Assembly: GCA_002496565.1 (NCBI GenBank)
Contig: DAKJ01000017.1
Location: 194,210 to 258,209 of the forward strand
DNA from: Methanosarcina sp. UBA289
GTDB taxonomy: Archaea; Halobacteriota; Methanosarcinia; Methanosarcinales; Methanosarcinaceae
DNA length: 64,000 nt
Direction of reading: 5' to 3'
The notes beneath the pieces are model-generated. The model saw only the letters and a program-made list of their open reading frames with translations, was not told the origin of the DNA and made no database searches. The position numbers and the translations under genes are program-made. Position 1 is the stretch's first letter, and every line of letters starts with the position of its first letter. Shown here piece by piece: positions 16,457-25,815 of the stretch.

Positions 16457-16550
16457 CGGGCCCGCCGCGATTCGAACACGAGTCAATGGGTGTCTTCGTA
16501 AGTATCTTACTTCGAAGCCCATTAGGATATCCTGGCTACCCTACGAGCCC
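16457..16550 (-). tRNA. tRNA-Arg (TCG anticodon) with a 20-nt intron
   Basis: Acceptor arm GGGCTCG/CGGGCCC, discriminator G, no encoded CCA. T arm TCGTG-TTCGAAT-CGCGG. Anticodon stem ATGGG/CCCAT, mature loop CTTCGAA. The intron (16492-16511) is after position 37. The splice region folds as a canonical bulge-helix-bulge: 3-nt bulge GAA, 4-bp helix CTTC/GAAG, 3-nt bulge ACA, and an intron hairpin GTAAG/CTTAC with loop ATA. Mature length is 74 nt. Confidence 0.93.
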
Positions 16551-16599
16551 TCGGTGCAGCACTATTGATAGAAGCTATCCATATTAAACCTTTCTCTCA

Positions 16600-16910
16600 A
16601 AATTAAGGCAGCAGGAAATACAGGCCGATAGAAATAGGCTAGGAAGAAGATAGAAGGTAAAGAAAAGTAGTTAGAGGAAACAGACGATAAAAGAAAGCAG
16701 CATAGAAACCAGAAAATAAAGAAAAGAGCCAGACGAGACTAAAAAAGTTGAAAAGAGGTTAAGAGAGGCAGAAACGAGTAAAAAAAGTAGAGAAGTACAA
16801 CAAAAGGAAGAAATGAGTAAAAAAGACTAGAATTTGTAGAAAGTAAGCCTGAAAAAATCTGTAATGGCAGAAAAAGCTAAGAAAAGTACAGAAAGTAAAA
16901 ATTTGAAACT
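16600..16910 (+). other. Purine-rich strand-asymmetric tract, no gene
   Basis: About 300 bp in which the plus strand is mostly A and G with short repeats such as AGAAAGTA, AAAGAAAAG and AAAAAAGT. No open frame with a ribosome site is present. It lies in the 680-bp gap between tRNA-Arg and the KaiC-like gene; the remainder is AT-rich with a TATA-like ACATATATAG near 17168. Confidence 0.5.
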
Positions 16911-17233
16911 TAATTACGTGACTTCGGAAAAGATCATCTGGAAATTCAGTACAAAAAGTTCAAATTGAATAGGATAACAAAAGAGTGAATAAAAATATAT
17001 AGTAAGTGGGACAGAATTAGCAGTGCAAACTGGAATAATAAACTATAACAGATAAGCTTTCGTAAAGATTACTGTAAATCTAACGAAATATAATAGACGT
17101 TTCTTTAATTATAAACAGCTTCTAAATTTCAGGGTCATTTAGAGACTGTTCTAAGCCTTCAAATTAACATATATAGATTCATAGTGTGGGAATCTATAAG
17201 GGGAAAATACCGAAAGAGTGAGGATTTGAAAAA

Positions 17234-17941
17234 ATGGAGAGGGTTTCAACAGGCATAGAGGAGCTGGACAGGAAGCTGAGTGGGGGTTATCCTGTAAATA
17301 AAGTTACACTTATTACCGGTATAGCAGGAAGTGGGAAAACAATCTTCGGAATTCATTTCATTCATAAAAACTGTTTTGAAGGCAGGAAATGTATGATTAT
17401 CGCAACCGAGGAAACTCCTGAAGACATTATCTACCAGGCAAGCCTGCTAGGGCACGACCTTGCACCGTACTATGAGAGCGGACAGCTTATCATAGAAAAT
17501 ATCTTCGAGAGCCGTTCGGAAATAATAGGAAAGACAAGATACGGGTTCAAGCCTGAAAGCCTGGATCTCGAGATTCCAAGTCTTATAGAATTAATACGTG
17601 AAGGAACGGAATGCCTTGTTATAGATAATATAGGAACCTTTGTTCTCAGGATTTCCATAAAAAAGCTTAGAGACCAGTTTGACGCACTTAACTACCTAGT
17701 AAGGAAAAAAGGATGTACTGCTCTTTTAATCATGGACGAGTCCGCACACAATATGACTTACCAACTTGCTGAATACTCAGTATACGGGTCCATCCGCCTG
17801 CTGGTAAGGGAAAATTCATATCTCGGAAAAATGGAGCGCTACCTGAGTATACCCAAAATGCGTAGTACCCCAATTTCTCCTGAAATGTCTGTTTTTGAAA
17901 TCACATCCAAAGGAATCGTAATTCGTGAATCTGGGGGATGA
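17234..17941 (+). CDS. KaiC-like RecA-fold ATPase
   Basis: 235 residues, a single KaiC domain. STGIEELDRKLSGGYP opens the family motif, Walker A GIAGSGKT is at about 29-36, and Walker B CLVIDNIG is near 130. The C-terminal part RYLSIPKMRSTPISPEMSVFEIT is also typical. Archaeal single-domain KaiC proteins are ATPases in signalling, often beside response regulators or sensor kinases. Here the next gene is a response regulator whose start overlaps this stop, so the two are surely cotranscribed. TATA-like ACATATATAG near 17168. Confidence 0.88.
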   Translation: MERVSTGIEELDRKLSGGYPVNKVTLITGIAGSGKTIFGIHFIHKNCFEGRKCMIIATEETPEDIIYQASLLGHDLAPYYESGQLIIENIFESRSEIIGKTRYGFKPESLDLEIPSLIELIREGTECLVIDNIGTFVLRISIKKLRDQFDALNYLVRKKGCTALLIMDESAHNMTYQLAEYSVYGSIRLLVRENSYLGKMERYLSIPKMRSTPISPEMSVFEITSKGIVIRESGG

Positions 17942-18803
17942 AGCCTTGCAGATTGAAAAGGGCAAACCTAAAATCCTGATCGTCGATGATATTCCTGAGA
18001 ATGTAGAGCTTATAGAAGCTTACCTTTCAGTAGAGCCATATGATGTTATTACCGCCAGCAGCGGAAAGGAAGTTATTCAGAAATTAAAGGAAGAAAAGCT
18101 TGACCTGATCTTGCTTGATGTCATGATGCCTGAAATAAGCGGTTATGAAGTCTGTAAAATTGTCAAAAGCGACCCTGAAACTCAGTTCATCCCGATTTTG
18201 ATGCTCACGGCTCTTTCTGAAATTGAAGACAGAATAAAGGGGATTGAAGCCGGGGCTGATGATTTCCTTACAAAACCGATAAACAGGCTTGAGCTAAAGA
18301 CAAGAGTTAAATCTTTGCTCAGGGTGAAATGTCTGCATGATCGGCTGGTGGCTGACCGTAATAGTCTTGAAATAAAAAATCGGGTACAGAGTATCCTTAC
18401 TGCAATCATCCCAACTCTACTTCGGTGTGTTTCCAATGAGGAAAAGAAGGTCATAATTAACCAAATGACAAGCATGGTCGAAAAAACGCTGCTTGACATA
18501 TACCACCTTGAGAATAGAGAATTGGACTTCGCTTATGCAGGCAATGTTTGTGCTGAGATAATGAACCAGCTGGGCGGAAACTTTTCCTCTGAAAAGGGTG
18601 AAAAAGAAAATTTTTGGATAATTAGGGGAACAAAATGCCCATGGAAAGGAGAAGAAGCGCGGAAAAACCCTATTTTGTGTACATTGACCCGGAAAATTTT
18701 TTCAGATATAATTTTAAAAGTGGATTCTGATTTCAGTGTAGAGGCGCTGAAGACTATAGGGAACAGGAATAATTGCTGTGAATTCCTAATAAAAGCAGAG
18801 TAA
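17925..18803 (+). CDS. Response regulator with methanogen output domain
   Basis: 292 residues. A complete receiver domain: Asp-Asp in ILIVDDIPE, phosphoacceptor Asp in LILLDVMMPE (about residue 65), Thr in MLTAL and Lys in FLTKPINR. After a short helix the C-terminal half has NFWIIRGTKCPWKGEEARKNPILC and ends NCCEFLI, like the methanogen output domain 1 (MetOD1) of unknown mechanism. The start GTG 17925 has AAAGGAA upstream; a TTG 21 bp later is an alternative. It overlaps the KaiC-like gene by 17 bp, so the two likely work together. Confidence 0.85.
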   Translation: MNLGDEALQIEKGKPKILIVDDIPENVELIEAYLSVEPYDVITASSGKEVIQKLKEEKLDLILLDVMMPEISGYEVCKIVKSDPETQFIPILMLTALSEIEDRIKGIEAGADDFLTKPINRLELKTRVKSLLRVKCLHDRLVADRNSLEIKNRVQSILTAIIPTLLRCVSNEEKKVIINQMTSMVEKTLLDIYHLENRELDFAYAGNVCAEIMNQLGGNFSSEKGEKENFWIIRGTKCPWKGEEARKNPILCTLTRKIFSDIILKVDSDFSVEALKTIGNRNNCCEFLIKAE

Positions 18804-18897
18804 AATTCCTTTTTTGCCTAAAGGCCTGAAAGAGGTTTCTTCCGCAAATGTTGGGTTCAGGAAATAGCCAGAACCCTAAAGTGGTTTGTTTAACATT

Positions 18898-19635
18898 TTA
18901 GGTAGTTGATTCATACTGCTGTAGATCATTCATGCCTGTAATAATTCTCATTCCTTTAGGAGTAATATCGAACCGGGAATACTTGACCGGAACAGCCTTA
19001 TCTCGCATTTTCTCGATGTAAAGATATTTTTTTGTCTTTCCGGAGTTGAAATTCTCCTGCGAGGTGAGCCGGATAAGCCCGAAAACCATATAGCCGGTAA
19101 GCCTGTGGGTAAGCTCGTAAGAATCCTCATCCATGACAAAAAGGCTTGTGCACCCATTTTTTAAAAGTATAATGCTGATTGAACTGAATTCATCGGCAAA
19201 CTCTCTTATGTCATGATTTATGGCCATTACTCCTATGTTGTCGATAACTATGACATCAACTTCCGAAGATATGGAACTCAGATACTCAATTATGTCCGTG
19301 TCCACAGCGCAGAGCCCTTTCCCGAATTTGGAAGCACTTTTGATTTTGTTCATTTTGTCTTCAAAAATATTCTTAATACTTAGTTTTCCACTCTCCACAA
19401 AAGGCTTGAGGTCAAGGTTAAGGCTTCGGGATTGGCTGAGGATATCTTCCGTAAGCTCTCTTGTAAGAATCAATATGCATTTCTTACCTTCCTTGCAGCT
19501 CCTGTGCAGAAAGTGAATCCCGAGAATAGTTTTTCCGGCTCCAGGAGGACCCGTAACAAGAATACTTTTTCCTTTAGGGAAGCCGCCATCCATCAGCGTA
19601 TCCAGCCCTTCGATCCCTGTAGACAAACTCTCCAT
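18898..19635 (-). CDS. KaiC-like RecA-fold ATPase, second copy
   Basis: 245 residues from ATG 19635 (MESLSTGIEGLD), chosen for AAGGTG 7 nt upstream; an upstream start would add 23 residues. Walker A GPPGAGKT and Walker B VIVIDNIG are intact. It resembles the first KaiC-like gene along its length (STGIE.LD, KCILI.TRE.TEDI, RLTSQENFNSGKTKKYLYIEKMR). It faces the response regulator from the opposite strand, making a convergent three-gene signalling cluster. Likely an old duplication. Confidence 0.87.
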   Translation of the reverse strand: MESLSTGIEGLDTLMDGGFPKGKSILVTGPPGAGKTILGIHFLHRSCKEGKKCILILTRELTEDILSQSRSLNLDLKPFVESGKLSIKNIFEDKMNKIKSASKFGKGLCAVDTDIIEYLSSISSEVDVIVIDNIGVMAINHDIREFADEFSSISIILLKNGCTSLFVMDEDSYELTHRLTGYMVFGLIRLTSQENFNSGKTKKYLYIEKMRDKAVPVKYSRFDITPKGMRIITGMNDLQQYESTT

Positions 19636-19997
19636 ACAATCACACCTTAAACGCAGATATATTTCGTAATTATTGTAATATGTCTTAAGTGATATACTCT
19701 TCATCAGGAAAATAAATAAGTTTCGAAAAAAGTTAACTTGGTTTTAAGCAAAGAGTTGAAGTTTCAGTATTTGCTCCAAAGTTTTTATTTTCGATAGTAT
19801 TTGAGAGCAATACCTATTTTGTAGAAACTCGTTTGAAATAGGTCAAACATTTATAAAATATTAAAAACTTGTAAAATAAGTTAAAATGATAGTTGATCTC
19901 AAAACCAGCTTTATTTTTAATTGTTAAGAGTTTCAGAACTACTTATCACGATCAAAAACTTGGTTGATTATTCTGAAGATGAACCTTGGAAAAAGTA

Positions 19998-20037
19998 AGG
20001 TGGACTGAATTGAGGTGGACTGAATTGAGGTGGACTG
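19998..20037. repeat. 15-bp tandem repeat, 2.7 copies
   Basis: AGGTGGACTGAATTG at 19998 and 20013, then AGGTGGACTG at 20028. It lies in a 670-bp gap with no gene between the second KaiC-like gene and an exported protein. Confidence 0.85.
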
Positions 20038-20070
20038 TTTACTGCTGTAATTACATGCAACTAAAGAAAC

Positions 20071-20128
20071 GGATTTTCCCGTCTCGAGGCAAAACTCAGG
20101 CGAGATGCAACTCGGGGCGGAGAAATCC
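20071..20128. ncRNA. Stem-loop candidate, structured RNA
   Basis: An outer stem GGATTT/AAATCC at 20071-20076 and 20123-20128 encloses an inner TCTCG/CGAGA stem and CCC/GGG pairing. The sequence is much richer in G+C than its surroundings and a TTATTT run follows. No coding frame spans it. It could be a small RNA or a leader structure. Confidence 0.35.
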
Positions 20129-20305
20129 TCTTATTTCTAGTTATCTTGCTTAAATTTTCGATTTAATTACTACTTAATTACAGTTTAATTACCATTTACC
20201 ATTTAATTACTCTTTTTAATGGTATTCCTCTGCTGATCTCAGTAAACGCGACTTTCAATTGTGCTTTTCCTGAGGTCGGACTGCAGGGAAGTCAGAAGCA
20301 TTCTT

Positions 20306-20941
20306 TTAAGGTTTCAGCTCGATTGTTTTTTCTGAATTCCCGATCTTTACAGTATACTTGCCTGCTGGCAATCCAGAAGTGGGGTAATTGAAATTAAATT
20401 TCCCTTTTTGATTAGTTTTCAGGGTCTGAGATGCCGTAACTTTAAGTTTTACGGAAGAGTGTTTACCTGGGGTACTCAGAGCATCACCACTAATAATAAT
20501 TTTATATTTTAAGGGGGGGACATGTCCTTGAGAAATAGTTGCAGTTCCACCGGATGCGTCAGAAGACAAGTCTATCCAGATTAATTTCTTTACGCTTACG
20601 TTTAGGTTCTCTACTCCCTCACCTGTGACAGTAAAGAGGTTATCTTTACCTCTCGGGATCTTTATTTTTTCAAGCGAATACTGGTACCTACCCCCGGTAA
20701 CAGGTAGATCCTTTACAAAAGAAACTTCGGCTATGAGCTCCTCTCCCGGAGAAGCAGTGCCTTTTACTTTTAGAGTATCTCCCACACTCGGATTAGAAGG
20801 AGAAATCTTCCAGTCAGTCTTAGCTGCTGCCGGAGAAATAAAGAGACCAAGCAAAAAAAACGCAGACAGCAACCCGAGAACAAGTTTTGTTCTTTTTGAT
20901 TTTATATGTTTTGTATTATTTATACAGTTTTTAGTTTTCAC
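20306..20941 (-). CDS. Exported beta-rich protein, unknown function
   Basis: 211 residues with an N-terminal Lys-rich region and a membrane segment LVLGLLSAFFLLGLFISPAAA ending in a signal-peptidase-like AAAK. The mature part has two beta-sandwich-like units: one starts WKISPSNPSVGDTLKVKGTASPGE, the other ends SGLPAGKYTVKIGNSEKTIEL. Both look like Ig-like surface modules. No family name can be given. It has its own gene surroundings, with AT-rich gaps on each side. Confidence 0.65.
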   Translation of the reverse strand: MKTKNCINNTKHIKSKRTKLVLGLLSAFFLLGLFISPAAAKTDWKISPSNPSVGDTLKVKGTASPGEELIAEVSFVKDLPVTGGRYQYSLEKIKIPRGKDNLFTVTGEGVENLNVSVKKLIWIDLSSDASGGTATISQGHVPPLKYKIIISGDALSTPGKHSSVKLKVTASQTLKTNQKGKFNFNYPTSGLPAGKYTVKIGNSEKTIELKP

Positions 20942-21700
20942 AAGAAATTCCTCTTTTTAAACCTAACGGTTTCCAATTAAACTAAAATATTAAGTTTTTA
21001 GGAAATTAAATTAATATTAATATTAAACTTAGACAAGAAATTATTATCCTTATCTAAATTTTATATAATATATTCTTTTCATACGGATTAACATTTATTA
21101 TTAATAATCTTTTTGTTTTTTAGAAACAATTACTTAAATTAAAGAAATTATTTATATTTTTGGTCTGGTTTATAACAATAAAATATTATTAGACTTTAAA
21201 TATTAAAGTATATAAATATACATTCTTATCCGCCATTTACTTGATTATATAACCAGCTTTCTAGAGATTTACAATATAAATGAAAATTGCAGACGTGAAA
21301 TAATAAGTAAACGTTGATAAAAATGCAAATGATACCATTGAAAGCAAGAAGTAGTAAAATCCTTAATTCGAAGCCGTAGACACTACAAAGAAAATTTTGA
21401 AAACAGATTTGAGAGACTGATTCATTTTCAGAAATTGAGACGTCTTTGAGAAGGAAAAAGGTAAACTTATTCGTCAGAATTGAGTAGTTGAAAATTTCTA
21501 AATCCTAAATAGCTCCATATCACTATTTGCAAATAGGACTTATCCCAAAATGAGTTTTAACCTCAAATCAATAAAAATATTAGAATATTTTCCGTGATCA
21601 AAAACTTATCAATTATCCAAGTTAGAGCTTCAGAAATATATTTTTATAGACATTTTTTACCTTTAACGAATTTTCGTCAGTTTCGTAAAAATTTCAATTA
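20942..21700. other. AT-rich intergenic region, no gene seen
   Basis: About 760 bp of strongly AT-rich sequence with many TATA-like stretches upstream of the exported protein gene. No open frame with a ribosome site was found on either strand. Confidence 0.5.
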
Positions 21701-21780
21701 AATGAGTTTTTAAGTCCATTAAATAAGTTTTAAGCCCTTTAAATAAGTTTTAAATTTCTTAAATAAGCTCTGAGTCATTT
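21701..21780. repeat. 20-bp tandem repeat, four copies
   Basis: Units at 21701, 21721, 21741 and 21761 share the form AAATAAGTTTTAAGCCCTTT with few changes. The period is exactly 20 bp and the array ends on the stop codon of the RCK gene. Confidence 0.8.
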
Positions 21781-22456
21781 AGCCAATATACCTTTCCTTA
21801 AACTCTGAAATCTGTTTGCTGCTTCCTACGACTGCAATAGTATCTCCTGCTCTTATTATTGTCTGCCTTTCAATAATGGTTATGACGAGTTTTCCACGTT
21901 TAATGCCTACTATGGTACACCCGATTTTTTCTTCGAGATCAAGCTCTTCTATTGACCTATTTTCAAGGAGAGAGCCCCTTTCAACATGGTGTTTTTCGAT
22001 TTCTATTCCCTCGTAAAGCATTATGTCCTCATCTATACTACAGATTTTTCCCATGCAGTTTGCAGTCATTTTTGCAAGCATCTGGCCAGCCACTATGGAA
22101 AGAGAACCTACGTAGTTAGCTCCTGCCTTGTAGATCTTGTCAATGGATTTTACGGAATTTGCCCTTGCCACAATGGTAAGTTCCGGGTTCATATTCCTGG
22201 AAATAAGAGTTGAGAAAATAACATTGGTATCATCATTAAGAGCTACAAATTCAATAGAAGCGGTTTTTACTCCGGCTGCAAGCAGTACGTCTTCATCCGT
22301 CCCGTTCCCGACCAGGTGCTCGAAATCAACATTCTCAAAAACCTTTTCATTAGAATCCACAACTACAAAGCGAAAAGGGCCTTCAGAGAGTATCTCAATT
22401 ATGCTCTTTCCGACATCTCCATATCCAAGTACAATAAGATGTCCTTTTGGCTCCAT
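21779..22456 (-). CDS. RCK/TrkA-type regulator of potassium transport
   Basis: 225 residues. The N-terminal Rossmann domain begins GHLIVLGYGDVGKSIIEIL (GxGxxG-like NAD motif) and is followed by a TrkA-C domain near residues 145-225 (IVGIKRGKLVITIIERQTIIRAGDTIAVVGS). Such proteins bind NAD(H) or ATP and gate potassium channels or Trk transporters. No transmembrane segment is present. It lies 141 bp downstream of a channel that already has its own RCK domains, so it may be an extra regulatory ring or a partner of a Trk system elsewhere. Confidence 0.87.
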   Translation of the reverse strand: MEPKGHLIVLGYGDVGKSIIEILSEGPFRFVVVDSNEKVFENVDFEHLVGNGTDEDVLLAAGVKTASIEFVALNDDTNVIFSTLISRNMNPELTIVARANSVKSIDKIYKAGANYVGSLSIVAGQMLAKMTANCMGKICSIDEDIMLYEGIEIEKHHVERGSLLENRSIEELDLEEKIGCTIVGIKRGKLVITIIERQTIIRAGDTIAVVGSSKQISEFKERYIG

Positions 22457-22597
22457 TTTTGATCACAGACCTGTAAATTACACTCGCCAAGTTCAGCTTC
22501 GAGTTTTTATATTTAGATCTCGCCTTTTTACCAGTCTATACAGATAAATTTGTTATTATATCAGATAATCTGATAATTTCACCAATTTATTTCATGT

Positions 22598-23653
22598 TTA
22601 AATATTAAATTGGTATGTCAATTTTTTCAGCTTAGAAAGTTCCTCACGGCTTCCTATAGCCAGCAAAACGGAATTCTCCCGAACAATATCCTCTTCTTTG
22701 GGATCAAAGGTCAGAGTACCGCTAGTCCAAGTTCCTACAATCTTTGCACCGGTGAGTTGCTGACTGGAAATTTCCTTAAGCGTCTTGCCTATAAGAGGGC
22801 TTTTTGTGTAAACAGGAAACTCGACAATATTAATGCCTTCAAAAATTTCAGTCGCCTCCGTAATCCGACTCACAAGCCTGTCCAATGCCTTTTTTCCAAT
22901 GAACTGCCCGAACATTGATTTGGGAGATACAACCGTATCGGCTCCTGCGTATTTTAGATATCTTGATTTAGATAAGTCCTCAACGATGGCAATGATGTTG
23001 ATATACTGAAATTCCCTTGCAGTTAAAACGATATTCGCATTTCTTTTATCCGATTTATTTGCAATAAGAAGTTTGGCTCTCTCTATACCTGCGCCCATAA
23101 GGGTCTGCTTATCACTCGGAGACCCGAAAATCCAGGAAATGTTTTTATAAACAAGTTCCTTGATGAGCTCATCTTCATCCTCTACTACTACGAAGAGAAT
23201 ATCCTGCTCGGTCAATTCGTCTATCAAGGTTTCAACCAGTTGATTGTATCCGCAGATAATTATGTGGTCTTTCATGCTGGAGGGGACCTTTCTTGGAAGC
23301 CTGAACTTGATAAACCTGTCCATCCAGGGAGTAACAACATAGGTTACAAGAAAATCCGAAATCAGTATTATGCCTAAAACTTGCACGATTATAGTAAAAA
23401 GCCTTCCTTCCATGGAAGTAAAAACGACATCGCCATAACCCACCGTTGCAACGGTGGTTGTAGTCCAGTAGATAGCAGTAATAAGGTTTGCATTTTTAGG
23501 CTGGTTCTCAAAAATCATAAGAAACTCGAAAATCAGAATATATATGACAAACAGAAACACAGCCGCTGTTTTGTATGCAAAATAAGGATGCTTTTGGAGC
23601 ACCTTCTGAAATCCTGTTCTGAAACCGACTTTCTTTATCCAGAAAGTGAACAT
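22598..23653 (-). CDS. Potassium channel with RCK domain, MthK-like
   Basis: 351 residues. There are two membrane helices, with the pore loop and selectivity filter TVGYGD at about residues 73-78, then a cytoplasmic RCK domain starting HIIICGYNQLVETLIDEL and a TrkA-C-like end (KIVGTWTSGTLTFDPKEEDIV). This is the two-helix-plus-RCK layout of calcium-gated MthK. It forms a tetrameric channel in the cell membrane. Alternatively a non-calcium ligand gates it. The standalone RCK gene follows in the same direction. Confidence 0.9.
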   Translation of the reverse strand: MFTFWIKKVGFRTGFQKVLQKHPYFAYKTAAVFLFVIYILIFEFLMIFENQPKNANLITAIYWTTTTVATVGYGDVVFTSMEGRLFTIIVQVLGIILISDFLVTYVVTPWMDRFIKFRLPRKVPSSMKDHIIICGYNQLVETLIDELTEQDILFVVVEDEDELIKELVYKNISWIFGSPSDKQTLMGAGIERAKLLIANKSDKRNANIVLTAREFQYINIIAIVEDLSKSRYLKYAGADTVVSPKSMFGQFIGKKALDRLVSRITEATEIFEGINIVEFPVYTKSPLIGKTLKEISSQQLTGAKIVGTWTSGTLTFDPKEEDIVRENSVLLAIGSREELSKLKKLTYQFNI

Positions 23654-23967
23654 TTTTGAAGTCCTGCCTGAATTTTCCTGATTAGATTAAGCTGAAGCGT
23701 CTTATAGTTGTTATTAATGAAAAATCTACGGTTATTACTGATAGATCCGTATACTCAGTTTTATAGAAAAGACTATGCAAAAGAATTTTATGAAATATAA
23801 ATTTTTGAAGAATAGTTTTCGGGATTAAACATGAGAAATGGACTTAAAAGCTAAAAAGAAAAGGTAATTGAACTCTCCATTTGAACAAAAGATAGAAAAA
23901 TGGAAGTAAACCCTAACCTTTATGATTTTCGCGATGGTCAGGGTTCAGTCTGAAGCTTCGATGTCAA

Positions 23968-25815
23968 TCAAATCCATTGCCCTACAAAAGGCCCGAATAT
24001 CATGAAGACAAACGAGAACAGAATCAACATCGAAAAGCTTGCTGTAATAGAGTTTGAGACCTTTTCCGAGATCGAATCATTCCTTGTAAGTCTGTATACA
24101 AGGGAATAGGTATAGTCCTTAAATACATGCCCTCCGTCAAGGGGCACGGCAGGCAAACAGTTAAACAGTCCGACATAAAAGTTCAGCCAGCCAATCCAGA
24201 GCAGGGTATTTGCAATCCAGAAAATCCCTATTCCCAAGGGTTCTGCCCAGCCCACGGGCTGATAAAACTGCATTATAGTACCTGAAAAGCCTCGGAATCC
24301 CTCACCTGCAAATCCGTAAATAGGAAGTCCGAAGAGAATGATCCAGCCTGCAGGCATGGTCAATAAGGATGGGATTTGTTTCAGGGCTTCAAGATACAAT
24401 TTTGCCTGAGGCATCCATACTGAGATTCCAAGCATCGGAAATTCCATAACTCCCCTATTCTCATAAATAACTCCAAGGAAACCACGGTCATTTTCCTGAG
24501 AATTAGATGACAGTTGCACATCGAAAACAACAGTTCCTTTTTCAGTAAGGTTTCCTGTGTAGTTTTCAGAAGGGAGCAGTTCTACTTCTACAGTCTGGTT
24601 TGCCTTGGTGGTTTCCATGAAGCTAACAAAACTTGAAATGTTTTTCATTTCCGTATTGTTGATCCTTATCATGGTCATTCCGGTTTCGATCCCTGCAGCT
24701 TCTGCAGGACTTCCCGAAACAACACCTCCTACGAGCACTCCGCCAATATAATCCTTAGGTGATGAGGTAACCTGTAAATCATGCACGGAGGATGTATCGT
24801 TTTTCACGGCGTGAACGCGAATAGTATCTCCGGGCTGGGTTTTTTCAAGGTATGTTTGCATATCTACGGCTGTTGTGATATTCGTATCATTAATCTGAGT
24901 TATTATCATACCTTTCTCAAGCCCTGCGTGGTAAGCCGGAGAACTTTCATTTACACTTAAGATCATGGCGTCACTTAAGGGCGCGATTGCCCCGAGTACA
25001 GGTCCGAAGAAGAGCAGGAGAGCGATAAAAGCTACACTGAAATTGGCCATAACGCCTGCCGCAAGAATCCGGGCTCTTTGAGTTCTTGTTGCACCTACTA
25101 CAGGATCGGATTTTGATTCCTCAGGCCTTGCTTCTTCATTTTCTAGCCTTAATTTTTCTTCCTTTTCCCATTCCTCGATTTCCTCGATCGTGGCTGTCAG
25201 AGGAAGTTCTCTTTCTGTTTTCTCTTTCGGCCCGAAAAGCTGTTCATCATCAGGTTCCGCAAAACCACCAATTGGAACTAGAGCATACAGGATGCCCATT
25301 GATTTGACTCTGATGTTTTCAACTCTGCAAAGAATTGCATGGGAAAATTCATGCACGACAAGCGTGACTATAAGGGCAATAACTCCCCAGGTCAAAGGAA
25401 TGAATTCGTTTACTCCCGGAATAAGAAAGATATTTCTCAAAGAATTATATTTTCCCGGTTCCGGTACGTTTTTGTTAAGGAATGAAGTATACAGTGCAAT
25501 GTCCGAGAGGGCTATGACCAGGAACATTGCAATCATGCCTGCAAACATCAATAAGATTCCAAGGTTTGCAAAGTTTCTCCAGTAAAACTTCGGACGGGCA
25601 AGTACATCCAGTAATTTAAGACCCTTAGTTGTCCTGATCATAAGGATGGGAAGAGGTCCGAATGTGCTTATGTTATACTTCTCCAGAATGCCTTTCCTGT
25701 CAAGAACAGAAACTGCGAACCAGTACAGTAAAAAAATACTTAGTGCAATGCTTGTGCCATTCAAGGGGATTCTCCAAATTATTAAGCTGAACCAATTATA
25801 ATTAAGCTTAACCAA
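23968..25815 (-). CDS. Site-2-type M50 metalloprotease with PDZ domains
   Basis: 615 residues. The zinc motif HEFSH is near residue 155 and the second motif, with LDGGH, near 560. Between them are two PDZ domains (about 280-350 and 355-440), and there are several membrane helices. Members cut membrane-embedded substrates within the bilayer. A charged acidic loop (about 195-240) precedes the PDZ pair. The first start TTG 25815 gives an extra N-terminal stretch; a TTG 51 bp later, preceded by GGAGAATCCCC, is an alternative. The gene stands alone. Confidence 0.9.
   Translation of the reverse strand: MVKLNYNWFSLIIWRIPLNGTSIALSIFLLYWFAVSVLDRKGILEKYNISTFGPLPILMIRTTKGLKLLDVLARPKFYWRNFANLGILLMFAGMIAMFLVIALSDIALYTSFLNKNVPEPGKYNSLRNIFLIPGVNEFIPLTWGVIALIVTLVVHEFSHAILCRVENIRVKSMGILYALVPIGGFAEPDDEQLFGPKEKTERELPLTATIEEIEEWEKEEKLRLENEEARPEESKSDPVVGATRTQRARILAAGVMANFSVAFIALLLFFGPVLGAIAPLSDAMILSVNESSPAYHAGLEKGMIITQINDTNITTAVDMQTYLEKTQPGDTIRVHAVKNDTSSVHDLQVTSSPKDYIGGVLVGGVVSGSPAEAAGIETGMTMIRINNTEMKNISSFVSFMETTKANQTVEVELLPSENYTGNLTEKGTVVFDVQLSSNSQENDRGFLGVIYENRGVMEFPMLGISVWMPQAKLYLEALKQIPSLLTMPAGWIILFGLPIYGFAGEGFRGFSGTIMQFYQPVGWAEPLGIGIFWIANTLLWIGWLNFYVGLFNCLPAVPLDGGHVFKDYTYSLVYRLTRNDSISEKVSNSITASFSMLILFSFVFMIFGPFVGQWI

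Noticed and set aside
16223..16522. 99-residue open frame on the minus strand
   Set aside because: It overlaps the well-supported tRNA-Arg and has no ribosome site.
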